A DNA stretch of 64,000 nt. It comes from Halomonas sp. JB37. Its GTDB lineage: Bacteria > Pseudomonadota > Gammaproteobacteria > Pseudomonadales > Halomonadaceae. Positions 1 through 13,765 of this stretch are shown here, piece by piece. The translations under genes were made by a program, and so were the position numbers. The stretch is taken from positions 3,100,001 to 3,164,000 of the forward strand of contig NZ_NRGW01000001.1 of NCBI RefSeq assembly GCF_002332255.1, in the 5' to 3' direction. Position 1 is the first letter of the stretch, and every line of letters begins with the position of its first letter. A model generated the notes under the pieces. It saw only the letters and a list, made by a program, of their open reading frames with translations. It did not search any database and had not been told where the DNA came from.

Positions 1-1741
1 ACAGATTAAAGACTTCCGGGTGCGCTTTCTCAATCTCATCTAACAGCAGTACGCAGTGCGGCTGCTTGGTCACGGCTTCGGTTAACAAACCGCCTTGGTC
101 ATAGCCCACATAACCAGGAGGCGCACCAATCAACCGCGATACGGTATGGCGCTCCATGTACTCGGACATATCAAAGCGCACCAGCTCAATGCCCATAATA
201 TGTGCAAGCTGTTTGGCCACTTCGGTTTTACCAACGCCTGTCGGCCCTGCAAACAGGAAGCTACCCACGGGCTTGTCAGGTGATTTTAAACCGGCTCGCG
301 AGAGCTTAATGGCCGCAGAAAGGCTATCAATCGCCTCATCCTGGCCGAAAACCAACATTTTCAAATCACGATCCAGCTTTTCAAGCTGCTTGCGGTCTGA
401 GCTTGAAACACTCTTCGGCGGAATGCGTGCAATTGAAGCAACCACGGCTTCCACTTGCTCAACGTCGATCGTTTTAGCACGCACTTCTGGCGGCAGCAGC
501 CGCTGATGAGCACCCGCCTCATCAATAACATCAATCGCTTTATCAGGCAGGTAGCGATCGTTGATATAGCGGTCTGCCAGGCGCGCCGCACTTTCCAGCG
601 CCGCGTCGGTGTACTTCAATTCATGGTGTTCTTCAAAGCGCGACCGTAGCCCTTTAAGGATTTTGATAGTGTCATCTACCGATGGCGCCATTACATCCAC
701 TTTTTGGAAGCGCCGCGCCAGAGCACGATCTTTCTCAAAGATGCCGCGGAATTCTTGGAACGTCGTCGAGCCAATGCAGCGCAGCTCGCCGGAAGAAAGC
801 AGCGGCTTGAGCAGGTTCGATGCATCCATCACACCACCGGAGGCAGCGCCAGCACCGATAACCGTGTGAATCTCATCAATGAACAGCACGGCGTTGGGTT
901 GCTTGCGAAGCTCGCTCAGCAGACTTTTGAGACGTTTCTCAAAATCGCCGCGGTATTTGGTGCCCGCGAGCAGAGCGCCCATGTCCAATGAGTAAACAAC
1001 CGCATCGGCAATAACATCGGGCACGTCTTCTTCAACGATACGCTTCGCCAAGCCTTCTGCGATCGCCGTTTTCCCCACGCCCGCCTCGCCTACCAGCAGC
1101 GGGTTATTCTTACGCCGGCGCGCCAAAATCTGCACGACGCGCTCAAGCTCATGGTCACGACCAATCAGCGGGTCAATTTTGCCTAGCCGCGCCTGTTCGT
1201 TAAGGTTGGTGGCATAGCCATGGAGTGGGTGTGACGCACCTTCGCTACCGCCCTCTTCCACATCATCGTTTTCCGAAGAAGGAGAAGGCGAAGGGCCGTG
1301 GCCAGCAACTTTTGAAATTCCGTGCGCGATGTAATTCACCGCATCGACACGAGCAACGCTTTGCTGCTTAAGGAAGTATACCGCCTGACTTTCTTGCTCA
1401 GAGAAGATCGCTACCAGCACATTAGCGCCAGTCACTTCGCTTTTACCAGATGACTGAACATGAAAAACGGAGCGCTGTAAAACACGTTGGAAACCGAGCG
1501 TAGGCTGGGTTTCGCGATCACCCTGCCCTTCAGGAATAAGCGGCGTGGTCGAGTTGATAAAATCCTGCAGATCGGAGCGCAGCTTGTCGAGATTAGCTCC
1601 GCAAGCCTTCAGTACGTCAACCGCGGAGGCATTATCCAGCAACGCGAGCAGCAGGTGCTCAACGGTCATAAACTCATGGCGTTTAGAGCGCGCCACGGTA
1701 AAGGCCGTGTTCAGGGTCATTTCAAGTTCTTTGCTCAGCAT
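1..1741 (-). CDS. clpA: ATP-dependent Clp protease ATP-binding subunit ClpA (3' end outside window)
   Basis: ClpA is the AAA+ unfoldase that feeds substrates to ClpP; N-end-rule substrates reach it through the adaptor ClpS. Reading the minus strand from ATG at 1741 gives about 580 residues before the window edge, against roughly 750 in the family, so the C-terminus is missing. Visible are a Clp N domain (about 1-145), an acidic Ser/Pro linker (about 150-172), the first Walker A (GEAGVGKT, about 218-225) with Walker B LFIDEIH, and the second Walker A (GPTGVGKT) with [13 protein letters not shown] at the edge. A GGGGA ribosome site precedes the start. clpS lies immediately upstream on the same strand, as in many proteobacteria. 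Identification is secure. Confidence 0.97.
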   Translation of the reverse strand, partial: MLSKELEMTLNTAFTVARSKRHEFMTVEHLLLALLDNASAVDVLKACGANLDKLRSDLQDFINSTTPLIPEGQGDRETQPTLGFQRVLQRSVFHVQSSGKSEVTGANVLVAIFSEQESQAVYFLKQQSVARVDAVNYIAHGISKVAGHGPSPSPSSENDDVEEGGSEGASHPLHGYATNLNEQARLGKIDPLIGRDHELERVVQILARRRKNNPLLVGEAGVGKTAIAEGLAKRIVEEDVPDVIADAVVYSLDMGALLAGTKYRGDFEKRLKSLLSELRKQPNAVLFIDEIHTVIGAGAASGGVMDASNLLKPLLSSGELRCIGSTTFQEFRGIFEKDRALARRFQKVDVMAPSVDDTIKILKGLRSRFEEHHELKYTDAALESAARLADRYINDRYLPDKAIDVIDEAGAHQRLLPPEVRAKTIDVEQVEAVVASIARIPPKSVSSSDRKQLEKLDRDLKMLVFGQDEAIDSLSAAIKLSRAGLKSPDKPVGSFLFAGPTGVGKTEVAKQLAHIMGIELVRFDMSEYMERHTVSRLIGAPPGYVGYDQGGLLTEAVTKQPHCVLLLDEIEKAHPEVFNL

Positions 1742-1880
1742 GGCAGTCCCCTTTTCGCTACTTCCTAGGGTATGTCGCCACCTAGGGCTTGCGTCGGATC
1801 AGTGTAATCGACCAGTACTCTCAACATCGGGTACAAATGGCACGGTTGCAAGCCTCACCGCCAATTTTTTCTCACGCTTT

Positions 1881-2255
1881 TTAACTGGCGGCCTCAATAT
1901 CACTTATCAACGGGTGCTCACACTCCCGGGCGTACTCGTTTACCTGATAGCTTTTGGTTTCAGCTATATCACGAGTAAACACGCCACAGGTGCCCTTTCC
2001 TTGGGTATGTACCGCGAGCATGACTTGAACGGCCTTCTCGCTATCCATGTTGAAAAAATCTTGCAGCACTTCAATAACGAACTCCATCGGTGTGTAGTCG
2101 TCGTTATGAAGCACCACTTTATAAAGCGGCGGCTGTGCCAGCGCGGGTTCCGCTGACTGAACCGCTATATCACCGTCTTCATCAGGCATATTTGGCCGCG
2201 ATGCTCCCGCTTTCACGGAGAAAGAGGCCAAGCATGGGCTTTCTAGGTTGGACAT
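1881..2255 (-). CDS. clpS: ATP-dependent Clp protease adaptor ClpS
   Basis: ClpS binds N-degron substrates and the ClpA N domain. The 124-residue product has a variable N-terminal tail (about 45 residues, longer than in E. coli) followed by the conserved core: [36 protein letters not shown], and the end motif [13 protein letters not shown]. The NDDYTP and AVHxxG residues of the substrate pocket are present. I start at ATG 2255; an in-frame GTG nine bases upstream (2264) is also possible, and neither has a strong ribosome site. It sits 139 bases upstream of clpA and is probably co-transcribed with it. Confidence 0.95.
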   Translation of the reverse strand: MSNLESPCLASFSVKAGASRPNMPDEDGDIAVQSAEPALAQPPLYKVVLHNDDYTPMEFVIEVLQDFFNMDSEKAVQVMLAVHTQGKGTCGVFTRDIAETKSYQVNEYARECEHPLISDIEAAS

Positions 2256-2298
2256 AAGCAGCACAATGAGTTGTCTCGACGCTGACCGATGGAAGAAC

Positions 2299-2325
2299 CT
2301 GAGAAATATTAATAATACTTCTCAG
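2299..2325 (-). promoter_or_regulatory. AT-rich inverted repeat in the clpS leader
   Basis: CTGAGAA (2299-2305) and TTCTCAG (2319-2325) are perfect 7-bp arms around an A/T-only-like centre. The element lies 44-70 bases upstream of clpS, where a promoter is expected, and could be an operator or a leader hairpin. No matching regulator is known to me. Confidence 0.3.
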
Positions 2326-2392
2326 ACGCTGCCGACCAGCAAGGGTTCATGAAAAATTAAAATATCACAGGGTGTAACAGAGGGTGCAATGC

Positions 2393-2422
2393 AAAAACCC
2401 CCGTCCGCCAAGCGGACGGGGG
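2393..2422 (-). terminator. Rho-independent terminator of icd
   Basis: A perfect 11-bp GC-rich stem (2398-2408 with 2412-2422) closes a three-base loop and is followed on the minus strand by a run of five T (2397-2393). It lies 27 bases after the icd stop codon and separates icd from clpS. Confidence 0.92.
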
Positions 2423-2448
2423 TTCACAGGCTAAATTAAAGCGTAAAA

Positions 2449-5463
<3,015 letters not shown>

Positions 5464-5467
<4 letters not shown>

Positions 5468-5904
5468 GTGCAATTCACAGTACAGCGGCCTGCGTGATTC
5501 AGCGCGGCGAGCATTTCTTGATGGTGGAAGAACAGCGTGGCGGCCCCGCCAGCGTTTTTAATCAGCCTGCTGGGCATATCGAAGCCGGCGAAGGCCCCAT
5601 CGCGGCTATTTTGCGAGAAGTGCAGGAAGAGACGGCCTGGCAGGTATCGCTCACCGGCTACCTGGGGCTCTACGTTTTTCATGCCGATGGCGGGCAAACG
5701 TTTCACAGCCACGGCTTTACGGCCGAGCCACTTGATAAGCTCGACCTCGCCCTAGACCCTGACATTATCGCCGCTCACTGGCTGACGCTTGAGCAAATAC
5801 GTGCGCTAGACCAGCAGCAACGACTGCGTAGCCCGCTAGTGCTGCAGCGTATTGAGGACGCTTTAAGCGGGTGCTGTTATCCGCTGGCAGTGATTCGTGA
5901 GTGA
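5464..5904 (+). CDS. nudJ: Nudix hydrolase, NudJ-type phosphatase
   Basis: NudJ-type Nudix enzymes hydrolyse thiamine pyrophosphates and nucleoside di/triphosphates in the cytoplasm. The 146-residue protein carries a Nudix box at about residues 38-60 (GHIEAGEG, then LREVQEET); the family Gly near the end is Ala here (EETAW). The start is GTG at 5464, overlapping the rluE stop, so the two are translationally coupled. Its place between rluE and mnmA is the same as in E. coli. Substrate cannot be told from sequence. Confidence 0.9.
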
Positions 5905-5930
5905 AGCACTCAAAGCCCTTCCCCATCGTG

Positions 5931-5936
5931 TATAAT
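5931..5936 (+). promoter_or_regulatory. Likely sigma70 -10 box upstream of mnmA
   Basis: A perfect TATAAT lies 73 bases before the mnmA ATG, in the only sizeable gap (104 bases) inside this gene set. No good -35 box is visible, so this is a tentative internal promoter. Confidence 0.45.
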
Positions 5937-6008
5937 CGCCGCCCAATTGCAGCTCATTATTTACCTACGCCTATTTTTGTTGCACACCACTGCTCCTGAA
6001 GGATACCT

Positions 6009-7181
6009 ATGTCATTTAAAACCGGGTCATCCACTGATTCCACAACGTCGGCGCTGCCCGAGTCTGAGCCAGCCACTCGCGGCAAAGTCATTGTTGGCAT
6101 GTCCGGCGGCGTCGACTCTTCTGTTTCGGCCGTTCTCCTCATGCAGCAAGGCTATGAGGTGGAAGGCTTGTTTATGAAAAACTGGGATGAGGACGACGGC
6201 ACCGATTACTGCACGGCTAAAGAGGATCTTGCTGACGCTGAGGCGGTGTGCGAAAAGCTGGGTATTAAGCTGCATACCGCGAATTTTGCGGCCGAGTACT
6301 GGGATAACGTATTTGAGCACTTTTTAGCCGAGTACAAAGCAGGCCGCACGCCCAATCCTGACATTCTGTGCAACCGAGAAATCAAGTTTAAGGTGTTTCT
6401 TGAGTACGCCGAAATGCTGGGGGCCGACAAAATCGCCACCGGCCACTATGTGCGCGAAGCGCAGCGCAACGGCCGTCCTCGCTTGCTAAAAGGCCTGGAT
6501 GGCAACAAAGATCAAAGCTACTTTCTACATGCGGTGCCAGAAGCCGCCATTGCGCGCACGCTGTTTCCCGTTGGGGAACTTGAAAAGCCCGCAGTGCGCG
6601 CTATCGCTGAACAGCACGGCCTGATTACCGCCAAGAAAAAAGACTCCACCGGCATCTGCTTTATCGGCGAGCGTCGCTTTCGCGATTTTCTGCAGCAGTA
6701 TCTTCCCGCGCAGCCCGGTCTCATAGAAACGCCGGAAGGTGATGTGATTGGTGAGCACATGGGGCTGATGTACTACACCCTTGGTCAGCGCCAGGGGCTA
6801 GGTATTGGCGGGCTTGCCAACTACTCGGAAGAACCCTGGTACGTGGCGGCTAAAGATTTGGAACGCAACGTACTGATCGCGGTGCAGGGCAAGCATCATT
6901 CTTTGCTCTCCTCTGATTCGCTAGCTACCGAGGCCATGGACTGGGTGGCGGGCGAGCCGCCGGTTCAACAAGGCCGTTTTACCGCCAAAACGCGCTATCG
7001 GCAAAGTGACTGTGGCTGTGAAATGCGCGTTCTACCCAGCGGCGGCGTCGAGGTTACCTTCGATGACCCGCAATGGGCGGTAACGCCAGGCCAGTCCCTG
7101 GTGCTTTATGATGGCGATATCTGTTTAGGCGGTGGCGTTATTTGCGCTATCTGGAAAAAAGACGCGGAGGTTGCGGCATGA
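6009..7181 (+). CDS. mnmA: tRNA-specific 2-thiouridylase MnmA
   Basis: MnmA adenylates and then thiolates U34 of tRNA-Glu, -Gln and -Lys, taking sulfur from the Tus relay. The 390-residue protein has the PP-loop SGGVDSS at 32-38, the two catalytic cysteines at about 121 ([12 protein letters not shown]) and 217 ([13 protein letters not shown]), and the C-terminal beta-barrel domain. The first 25 residues are a Ser/Thr-rich extension absent from E. coli MnmA. An AAGGA ribosome site precedes ATG 6009. It overlaps hflD by four bases (ATGA). Confidence 0.97.
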   Translation: MSFKTGSSTDSTTSALPESEPATRGKVIVGMSGGVDSSVSAVLLMQQGYEVEGLFMKNWDEDDGTDYCTAKEDLADAEAVCEKLGIKLHTANFAAEYWDNVFEHFLAEYKAGRTPNPDILCNREIKFKVFLEYAEMLGADKIATGHYVREAQRNGRPRLLKGLDGNKDQSYFLHAVPEAAIARTLFPVGELEKPAVRAIAEQHGLITAKKKDSTGICFIGERRFRDFLQQYLPAQPGLIETPEGDVIGEHMGLMYYTLGQRQGLGIGGLANYSEEPWYVAAKDLERNVLIAVQGKHHSLLSSDSLATEAMDWVAGEPPVQQGRFTAKTRYRQSDCGCEMRVLPSGGVEVTFDDPQWAVTPGQSLVLYDGDICLGGGVICAIWKKDAEVAA

Positions 7182-7819
7182 GTTCCACTACGCCGATTCA
7201 TCGTGCGCCCGACTCTCCCGCCGTGCGCCAAGCGCTAGCCCTGGCGGGCGTATTTCAAGCCGCCAGCCTGGTGGACGAACTTGCTCGCACCGGCCAGGTC
7301 GACACGCGCGCCTGGGACACGCTCATTGAAGCCACTGTGGATACTAACCCACCGAGCTTCGAAGCCATTTATGGCGGGCATCCCAACAATCTTCGCCGTG
7401 GCCTAGAAACCTTAGAAGCCTTGGTGGGCCGCAAACAGGCCAACCCTGTGGTGCTGCGCTACGGTTTTTCACTGCTAATGCTGATGAATAAGCTGCGCAC
7501 CAATAACGCGATGATGGATTCGCTCGGCCAAAAATTAACGCGCATTCAGGGGCAGGCCGAGCACTTCGGCTCTACCCATGAAAACGTCGTTGCCAGCCTA
7601 GGCGAAGCGTATCAAGAGACGCTCTCGACCTTTAAAACCCGCATTGTGGTGCAGGGCGACCCGTCGCTGCTGCAAAGCCGCATGATGCCCGAACGCGTAC
7701 GCGCCTGCTTAATGGGCGGCATCCGTTTTGGGCTATTATGGCATCAGCAAGGCGGGCGGCGCTGGAAGCTTGTGTTCCAACGCAAGGCGCTTCGCCGCGC
7801 TCTGGACAGCCTTAGTTAG
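7178..7819 (+). CDS. hflD: High-frequency lysogenization protein HflD homologue
   Basis: HflD is a small, mostly helical peripheral membrane protein; in E. coli it modulates phage lambda CII and its gene is coupled to mnmA and purB. The 213-residue product begins at ATG 7178, overlapping the mnmA stop, and keeps the family features: [20 protein letters not shown] near the start, [11 protein letters not shown], and the C-terminal [17 protein letters not shown]. Identification rests on these blocks plus position between mnmA and purB. Its normal cellular role is not settled. Confidence 0.92.
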   Translation: MSSTTPIHRAPDSPAVRQALALAGVFQAASLVDELARTGQVDTRAWDTLIEATVDTNPPSFEAIYGGHPNNLRRGLETLEALVGRKQANPVVLRYGFSLLMLMNKLRTNNAMMDSLGQKLTRIQGQAEHFGSTHENVVASLGEAYQETLSTFKTRIVVQGDPSLLQSRMMPERVRACLMGGIRFGLLWHQQGGRRWKLVFQRKALRRALDSLS

Positions 7820-7840
7820 GCTGCTGATGCCATTAGCTAA

Positions 7841-7885
7841 CCTGTTTTTGAACCGTTTGTTTTTGAACTGTTTGTTTTTGAATAA
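7841..7885 (+). repeat. Three imperfect 15-bp tandem units before purB
   Basis: CCTGTTTTTGAACCG, TTTGTTTTTGAACTG and TTTGTTTTTGAATAA lie end to end at 7841-7885, ending 30 bases before the purB start. The core TGTTTTTGAA is identical in all three. One of several such arrays in this window. Confidence 0.9.
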
Positions 7886-9301
<1,416 letters not shown>

Positions 9302-9348
9302 CACCCTTTGCTGCGACCACCTCTTTCTCCAGCACGACAGGATACGCC

Positions 9349-10536
9349 ATGAACCATCACGATAAGCCGCTAACCCTTCTGGGCGATCTTACCGCCGCAG
9401 ATTTCTTAGCCAATTATTGGCAGCAAAAACCGCTGCTGATTCGTGGCGCCATGCCAGACTTTATCAGCCCCATCGAGGCCGACGAACTGGCAGGGCTTGC
9501 CTGTGAGCCTGGCGTAGAGGCTCGCCTAGTCGAGGAAGAAGGTCCGGACGGCCCTTGGCAGGTATCTCACGGCCCCTTTGATGAAGCCACCTTTGCACGG
9601 CTGCCGGAAACTAACTGGAGCCTGCTGGTTCAAGCGGTTGACCACTACGTGCCCGCCGTTGCAGCGCTAATGGATGAGTTTGATTTTTTACCGCGCTGGC
9701 GCCTTGATGACGTCATGATCAGCTATGCACCTCCTGGCGGCAACGTGGGCGCGCATATTGACCAATACGATGTCTTTTTGCTTCAGGCCAGCGGGCACCG
9801 TCGTTGGCAGCTAGGTGGCAAATTAACCGAAGATGCCCCGATCATCGCCGGTATTGATCTGCGCATCCTGCAAGAATTCACCATCGAGCCCGACTCAGAC
9901 TGGGTGCTTGAACCGGGCGACATGCTGTACCTTCCCCCCGGCTGGGCGCACCACGGTGTCAGCCAAAGCGATGACTGCATGACTATTTCGCTCGGCTTTC
10001 GCGCGCCCTCTGCCGACGAAGCCATCACTTCTTATGCGGATTTTTTGGGCGAACAGCTTCCCGCATCCCAGCGCTATAGCGATGCGGGCATGGCGCCTGC
10101 AAATTTGACCGGCGAGCTAGACGATGCAGCCATTGAGCGTATGCGTCAGCTGATTGTGTCGACACTCGATAACCCGGTGCAGTTAGCGCAATGGTTTGGC
10201 CGCGTCATGACCCAGCCAAAATATGTTGATCAAGTTGTACCGCTTGAAACACCGCTGACCGAGGCGGCGCTTGTTGCTCAACTACAAGACGGCGAACCGC
10301 TTTATCACATGCCCGGCTCGCGCTTTGCTTGGCGCAGCGAAGCAGGCGGCACCACGCTGTTTGTCGATGGCGACAGCCACGCGTGTTCTGCTGAGCTAGC
10401 CCAGCGCTTAGCTGACGCAACCCCGATCTACGCCGAAGACCTTGAAATTGACGCTGCAGCAGCGCTGATTACACAGCTGGTAAACACCGGCAGCCTCGGC
10501 TTTATGAGCGATGAAGGCGACGACGAGGAGTATTAA
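9349..10536 (+). CDS. roxA: Ribosomal protein uL16 arginine 3-hydroxylase (RoxA/YcfD, JmjC-type cupin)
   Basis: RoxA is an Fe(II)/2-oxoglutarate oxygenase that hydroxylates an arginine of ribosomal protein L16. The 395-residue protein has the cupin metal triad: HID at about 136-138 (GAHIDQYDVFLLQ) and a distal His at about 201 (PPGWAHHGVS), plus a winged-helix-like C-terminal half used for dimerisation in this family. Start ATG 9349 is preferred because AGGA lies just upstream; an in-frame start at 9292 overlaps purB. In E. coli ycfD is separated from purB by phoPQ; here they are adjacent. The stop shares one base with the next ATG. Confidence 0.92.
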   Translation: MNHHDKPLTLLGDLTAADFLANYWQQKPLLIRGAMPDFISPIEADELAGLACEPGVEARLVEEEGPDGPWQVSHGPFDEATFARLPETNWSLLVQAVDHYVPAVAALMDEFDFLPRWRLDDVMISYAPPGGNVGAHIDQYDVFLLQASGHRRWQLGGKLTEDAPIIAGIDLRILQEFTIEPDSDWVLEPGDMLYLPPGWAHHGVSQSDDCMTISLGFRAPSADEAITSYADFLGEQLPASQRYSDAGMAPANLTGELDDAAIERMRQLIVSTLDNPVQLAQWFGRVMTQPKYVDQVVPLETPLTEAALVAQLQDGEPLYHMPGSRFAWRSEAGGTTLFVDGDSHACSAELAQRLADATPIYAEDLEIDAAAALITQLVNTGSLGFMSDEGDDEEY

Positions 10537-10961
10537 TGGCGATTGCCCACGTTAACTCTGGCGATTGGGAAACACTCGGCCCGGCTGCCAGTGAGATCCG
10601 CCGCCGAGTCTTTATTGACGAGCAAAGCGTGCCACAGGAAGAGGAATGGGACGGCCTTGACCCTGAGTGCCGGCACTTTCTAGCCATGCTTGACGGGCAG
10701 CCAGCAGGCACTGCCCGGCTGCTGCCAGATGCGCATATTGGTCGCGTTGCCGTGCTCGCTAACGCCCGAGGCACCGGCATTGGCGTACTGCTGATGAAGG
10801 CGGCGATTGAGGCGGCACGCCATGCGGGCCACTCTCAGGTAGCGCTTAGTGCCCAGGTTCATGCGCTGGCGTTTTATGAGCGGCTAGGTTTCGTCGCTCA
10901 CGGTGATGAGTATATGGATGCGGGCATCCCACATCTCGATATGACGCTCTCACTGACGTAA
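10536..10961 (+). CDS. GNAT family N-acetyltransferase
   Basis: A 141-residue acyl-CoA-dependent acetyltransferase of unknown substrate. It shows the N-terminal block RRRVFIDEQSVPQEEEWDGL, characteristic of the ElaA/YjcF-like GNAT group, and the acetyl-CoA-binding motif A around residues 68-85 (RVAVLANARGTGIGVLL), then ALSAQVHALAFYERLGF. It starts on the last base of the roxA stop codon, so the pair is translationally coupled, and is followed by a strong terminator. No substrate can be assigned; coupling to roxA does not by itself show a ribosomal target. Confidence 0.88.
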   Translation: MAIAHVNSGDWETLGPAASEIRRRVFIDEQSVPQEEEWDGLDPECRHFLAMLDGQPAGTARLLPDAHIGRVAVLANARGTGIGVLLMKAAIEAARHAGHSQVALSAQVHALAFYERLGFVAHGDEYMDAGIPHLDMTLSLT

Positions 10962-10983
10962 CAAGCCGCCGTAATCAATCTTT

Positions 10984-11009
10984 AGCACTGCCTCGGCAGT
11001 GCTTTTTTA
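10984..11009 (+). terminator. Rho-independent terminator after the GNAT gene
   Basis: AGCACTGCC (10984-10992) pairs perfectly with GGCAGTGCT (10995-11003), followed by a T run to 11008. It closes the rluE-to-GNAT transcription unit 23 bases after the stop. Confidence 0.93.
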
Positions 11010-11223
11010 TGCCTGTTTGGCGAAAAACAACTACCTAAACCCGCCACAAACCCTCCCTTCCGCTACCCCCCTGTTGTCGGGTTACAACGCCCTGTGCACC
11101 CAAGTGTCAATTGTTGAATTGAGCATACTCACCGATAGTTGTTGCACTGCAGCGTTAAGGCAATGCGTTGCTAATTTGCGCAAGACCATTACGACTCAAG
11201 CCATCATTAAAGAGGGTATGCTC

Positions 11224-12822
11224 ATGTCAGGACTACTCGACGATATCAAAGCCATGGCCCAACTACGCGAAGCACAGGGCGGCAAATGGGAAGCCATTAA
11301 ACCTGAGTACGCCGCCCGAATGCGGGCTCAAAACCGCTTTCATACCGGCATCGACATTGCTCGCTACACCGCTAAAATCATGCGTGAGGATATGGCCGCC
11401 TATGACGCGGACACTGCGCAGTACACTCAATCGCTTGGCTGCTGGCACGGCTTTATTGGCCAGCAGAAGCTTATTTCGATCAAAAAACACTTTGGTACCA
11501 CTAAACGTAGCTACCTCTACCTTTCTGGTTGGATGGTCGCCGCACTGCGCTCCGAGTTCGGCCCACTGCCTGATCAGTCGATGCACGAAAAGACCTCGGT
11601 CGCAGATCTCATTGCAGAACTTTATACGTTCTTGAAACAAGCCGATGCCTGGGAACTGAACCATCTTTTTCGCGCCTTGGGCGATGCTAAAGACGCGGGC
11701 AGTCGTGAGGAAGAACAGCGCCTGATCAGCAAAATCGACAATTATGAAACGCATATCGTGCCGATCATCGCCGATATCGATGCAGGCTTTGGCAATGCGG
11801 AAGCCACCTATCTGCTGGCCAAAAAATTCATCCAAGCGGGCGCCTGCTGTATCCAGCTAGAAAACCAGGTCTCTGATGAGAAGCAGTGTGGTCATCAGGA
11901 CGGCAAAGTCACCGTCCCCCATGAAGACTTCCTAGCCAAAATAAACGCCGTGCGTTACGCCTTTTTAGAGCTGGGTATCGACGACGGCGTGATCGTGGCG
12001 CGCACCGACTCACTGGGCGCCGGTTTGACACAAAAAATTGCCGTTACGCGTGAACCCGGTGATCTCGGCGACCAGTACAACTGCTTCATAGACGGTGATG
12101 TGATTGAAAATGCTGCCGACATCAACAACGGCGATGTCGTCATCAAACAGAACGGCAAGCTGGTTAAACCTAAGCGGCTCGCCTCAGGCCTCTATCAGTT
12201 CAAGCCAGGCTCTGGCGAGGATCGCGTTATTCTGGACTGCATCACCAGCCTGCAAAATGGTGCGGACCTGCTGTGGATCGAAACCGAAAAGCCCCACGTT
12301 GGGCAAATTGCTAGCATGGTGAATCGTATCCGTGATGTCGTGCCGGATGCCAAGTTGGTTTACAACAACTCACCTTCGTTTAATTGGACGCTCAACTTCC
12401 GCCAGCAGGTGTTTGATGCTTGGCAAGAGGAAGGTAAAAACGTAGCGGCGTATCAGCGTGAAAAACTGATGAGCGCCGAGTACGACGACACCGAGCTTGG
12501 CCAACTAGCCGATGAATGGACCCGCAATTTCCAGCGTGACTCTTCTCGCGATGCGGGTATTTTCCACCACTTAATCACGCTGCCCACCTACCACACCGCC
12601 GCCCTGTCGACTGACAATCTGGCAAAAGGTTACTTCGGTGATGAAGGCATGCTGGCATACGTAAAGGGCGTGCAGCGTCAAGAAATCCGCCAAGGCATTG
12701 CCACGGTTCGCCATCAGGATATGGCCGGCTCCAACATTGGCGATGATCACAAAGAGTTTTTCCACGGCGATGCCGCGCTCAAAGCCGGTGGCAAAGACAA
12801 CACCATGAATCAGTTTGGCTAA
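11224..12822 (+). CDS. aceA: Isocitrate lyase, long (about 530-residue) type
   Basis: It cleaves isocitrate to succinate and glyoxylate, the first step of the glyoxylate shunt needed for growth on acetate or fatty acids. The 532-residue product belongs to the long proteobacterial subgroup; the catalytic cysteine loop reads KQCGH (about 220-224) where E. coli AceA has KKCGH. Metal-binding and substrate blocks are evident (IADIDAGFG, NYNNSPSF-like YNNSPSFNW). ATG 11224 is chosen because AGAGGG lies 8 bases upstream; ATG 11218 overlaps that site. It is a single-gene unit: no malate synthase or aceK lies nearby. The icd gene for the competing enzyme is 6.5 kb away on the other strand. Confidence 0.97.
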   Translation: MSGLLDDIKAMAQLREAQGGKWEAIKPEYAARMRAQNRFHTGIDIARYTAKIMREDMAAYDADTAQYTQSLGCWHGFIGQQKLISIKKHFGTTKRSYLYLSGWMVAALRSEFGPLPDQSMHEKTSVADLIAELYTFLKQADAWELNHLFRALGDAKDAGSREEEQRLISKIDNYETHIVPIIADIDAGFGNAEATYLLAKKFIQAGACCIQLENQVSDEKQCGHQDGKVTVPHEDFLAKINAVRYAFLELGIDDGVIVARTDSLGAGLTQKIAVTREPGDLGDQYNCFIDGDVIENAADINNGDVVIKQNGKLVKPKRLASGLYQFKPGSGEDRVILDCITSLQNGADLLWIETEKPHVGQIASMVNRIRDVVPDAKLVYNNSPSFNWTLNFRQQVFDAWQEEGKNVAAYQREKLMSAEYDDTELGQLADEWTRNFQRDSSRDAGIFHHLITLPTYHTAALSTDNLAKGYFGDEGMLAYVKGVQRQEIRQGIATVRHQDMAGSNIGDDHKEFFHGDAALKAGGKDNTMNQFG

Positions 12823-12860
12823 TATAGACGTTTGATGCATTCATACGCTTATCGGAGCTT

Positions 12861-12890
12861 ATAACAGGAGGCCTTGTGGTCTCCTGTTAT
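12861..12890 (+). terminator. Possible aceA terminator hairpin
   Basis: ATAACAGGAG (12861-12870) and CTCCTGTTAT (12881-12890) form a perfect 10-bp stem 39 bases after the aceA stop. The following sequence is AGTTATCG, not a T run, so intrinsic termination may be weak or the hairpin may protect the 3' end. Confidence 0.55.
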
Positions 12891-13091
12891 AGTTATCGTG
12901 TAGTATTTGCACACTGCTTTCTTAATACGCTGTTACACTCTTGACTAAGCTATTTAGGGGCTATTATTTTTACGCATTGATCTTTTTAGATGATAGCTGG
13001 TCAAAGGTGGTAGTATCGGCTATCTTTAACGAACACTGTTCTATAACTGCAATCCACCTTTTGCCTACCTGTTGGTAGCAGCTATACGGGC

Positions 13092-13143
13092 GACAGTTAC
13101 TCAAGACAGCTATTCAAGATAGTCATTCAAAATAGTTATTCAA
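13092..13143 (+). repeat. Four imperfect 13-bp tandem units before the lipoprotein gene
   Basis: Units at 13092, 13105, 13118 and 13131: GACAGTTACTCAA, GACAGCTATTCAA, GATAGTCATTCAA, AATAGTTATTCAA. The array ends 23 bases before the start codon, just ahead of the ribosome site, so it is probably in the 5' untranslated region or promoter. Confidence 0.9.
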
Positions 13144-13166
13144 ATAGATATACCTTGGAGGTTTTA

Positions 13167-13637
13167 ATGAAACGTCTTCTTCTTCCTGTTGCCGCAATGA
13201 GCATTCTTACGCTAGCGGGCTGTGCCAATACGTCTGGTTATTCTGGCGATGTCTATCGCGGAAGCCAAGCGCAAACGGGCCAAAACGTGACTTACGGCAC
13301 GATCTCGGCGGTTCGTCAGGTACAGATTCAGGCTGAAAGCCGTGCGGGCGGGCTGCTGGGCACAGGTGGTGGCGCTATCATCGGTGGCCTTCTGGGCAGC
13401 CAAATTGGTGGCGGTTCAGGACGCCAGCTAGCCACCGTTGCCGGCGCACTGGGTGGCTCAGTAGCAGGTACTGCAGCGGAAGGCGGTGCTAACCGCGTAG
13501 CCGCGTTAGAAATGGAAATTCGCCGCGACGATGGCACTGACGTTGTCGTTGTACAGCGCGCGGATCATCCTTTCCAAGCGGGGCAGCGTGTACGTTTGAT
13601 TGGTAATGGCGGCAGCATGAGCGTTGCGCCCTACTAA
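13167..13637 (+). CDS. SlyB-like outer membrane lipoprotein with glycine zipper
   Basis: A 156-residue predicted lipoprotein of the SlyB/Pcp group. A signal peptide ends in the lipobox LAGC (Cys about 18). The middle is a glycine-zipper 2TM segment rich in GG repeats (about 58-105: GGLLGTGGGAIIGGLLGSQIGG-type pattern and AGALGGSVAGTAAEGG), followed by a small beta domain (EMEIRRDDGTDVVVVQ). Family members sit in the outer membrane and are often stress-induced; in enterobacteria slyB is PhoP-controlled. An ideal TTGGAGG ribosome site precedes ATG 13167. The gene lies alone between tandem repeats and a bidirectional terminator. Confidence 0.88.
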   Translation: MKRLLLPVAAMSILTLAGCANTSGYSGDVYRGSQAQTGQNVTYGTISAVRQVQIQAESRAGGLLGTGGGAIIGGLLGSQIGGGSGRQLATVAGALGGSVAGTAAEGGANRVAALEMEIRRDDGTDVVVVQRADHPFQAGQRVRLIGNGGSMSVAPY

Positions 13638-13658
13638 CTAGTTGCGCCCTACTAACGA
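13623..13658 (+). repeat. 18-bp tandem duplication spanning the lipoprotein stop codon
   Basis: GTTGCGCCCTACTAACTA (13623-13640) is followed directly by GTTGCGCCCTACTAACGA (13641-13658), one mismatch. The first copy contains the last codons and stop of the lipoprotein gene, so the duplicated copy is untranslated. Confidence 0.9.
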
Positions 13659-13707
13659 ATAGTGACGGCTATTGAAGGCGATTTTTCACTAGCAGTTAAA
13701 CGTTAGC

Positions 13708-13743
13708 AAAAAGCCCGGCCATCAATGATGGCCGGGCTTTTTT
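13708..13743. terminator. Bidirectional terminator between convergent genes
   Basis: A perfect 13-bp stem (13711-13723 with 13727-13739) with an A run on its left and a T run on its right. It can end both the lipoprotein gene (plus) and the small membrane protein gene (minus). Confidence 0.9.
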
Positions 13744-13765
13744 ATCGAGTGCTACCAAGCGATGC

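Larger units (their letters stand above)
12823..13166. other. 344-base intergenic region with hairpin and tandem array
   Basis: No gene is visible. It holds a perfect hairpin just after aceA (12861-12890), an AT-rich stretch at 12895-13060 including TTGACT near 12942 as a possible -35 box, and four 13-bp tandem units (13092-13143) directly before the lipoprotein gene. Confidence 0.6.

Noticed and set aside
1545..2156. 203-codon open frame across the clpA-clpS junction
   Set aside because: Antisense to both genes, spanning their promoter gap; no protein features.
11263..11835. 190-codon open frame on the minus strand
   Set aside because: Antisense to the isocitrate lyase gene; translation shows no known domain.
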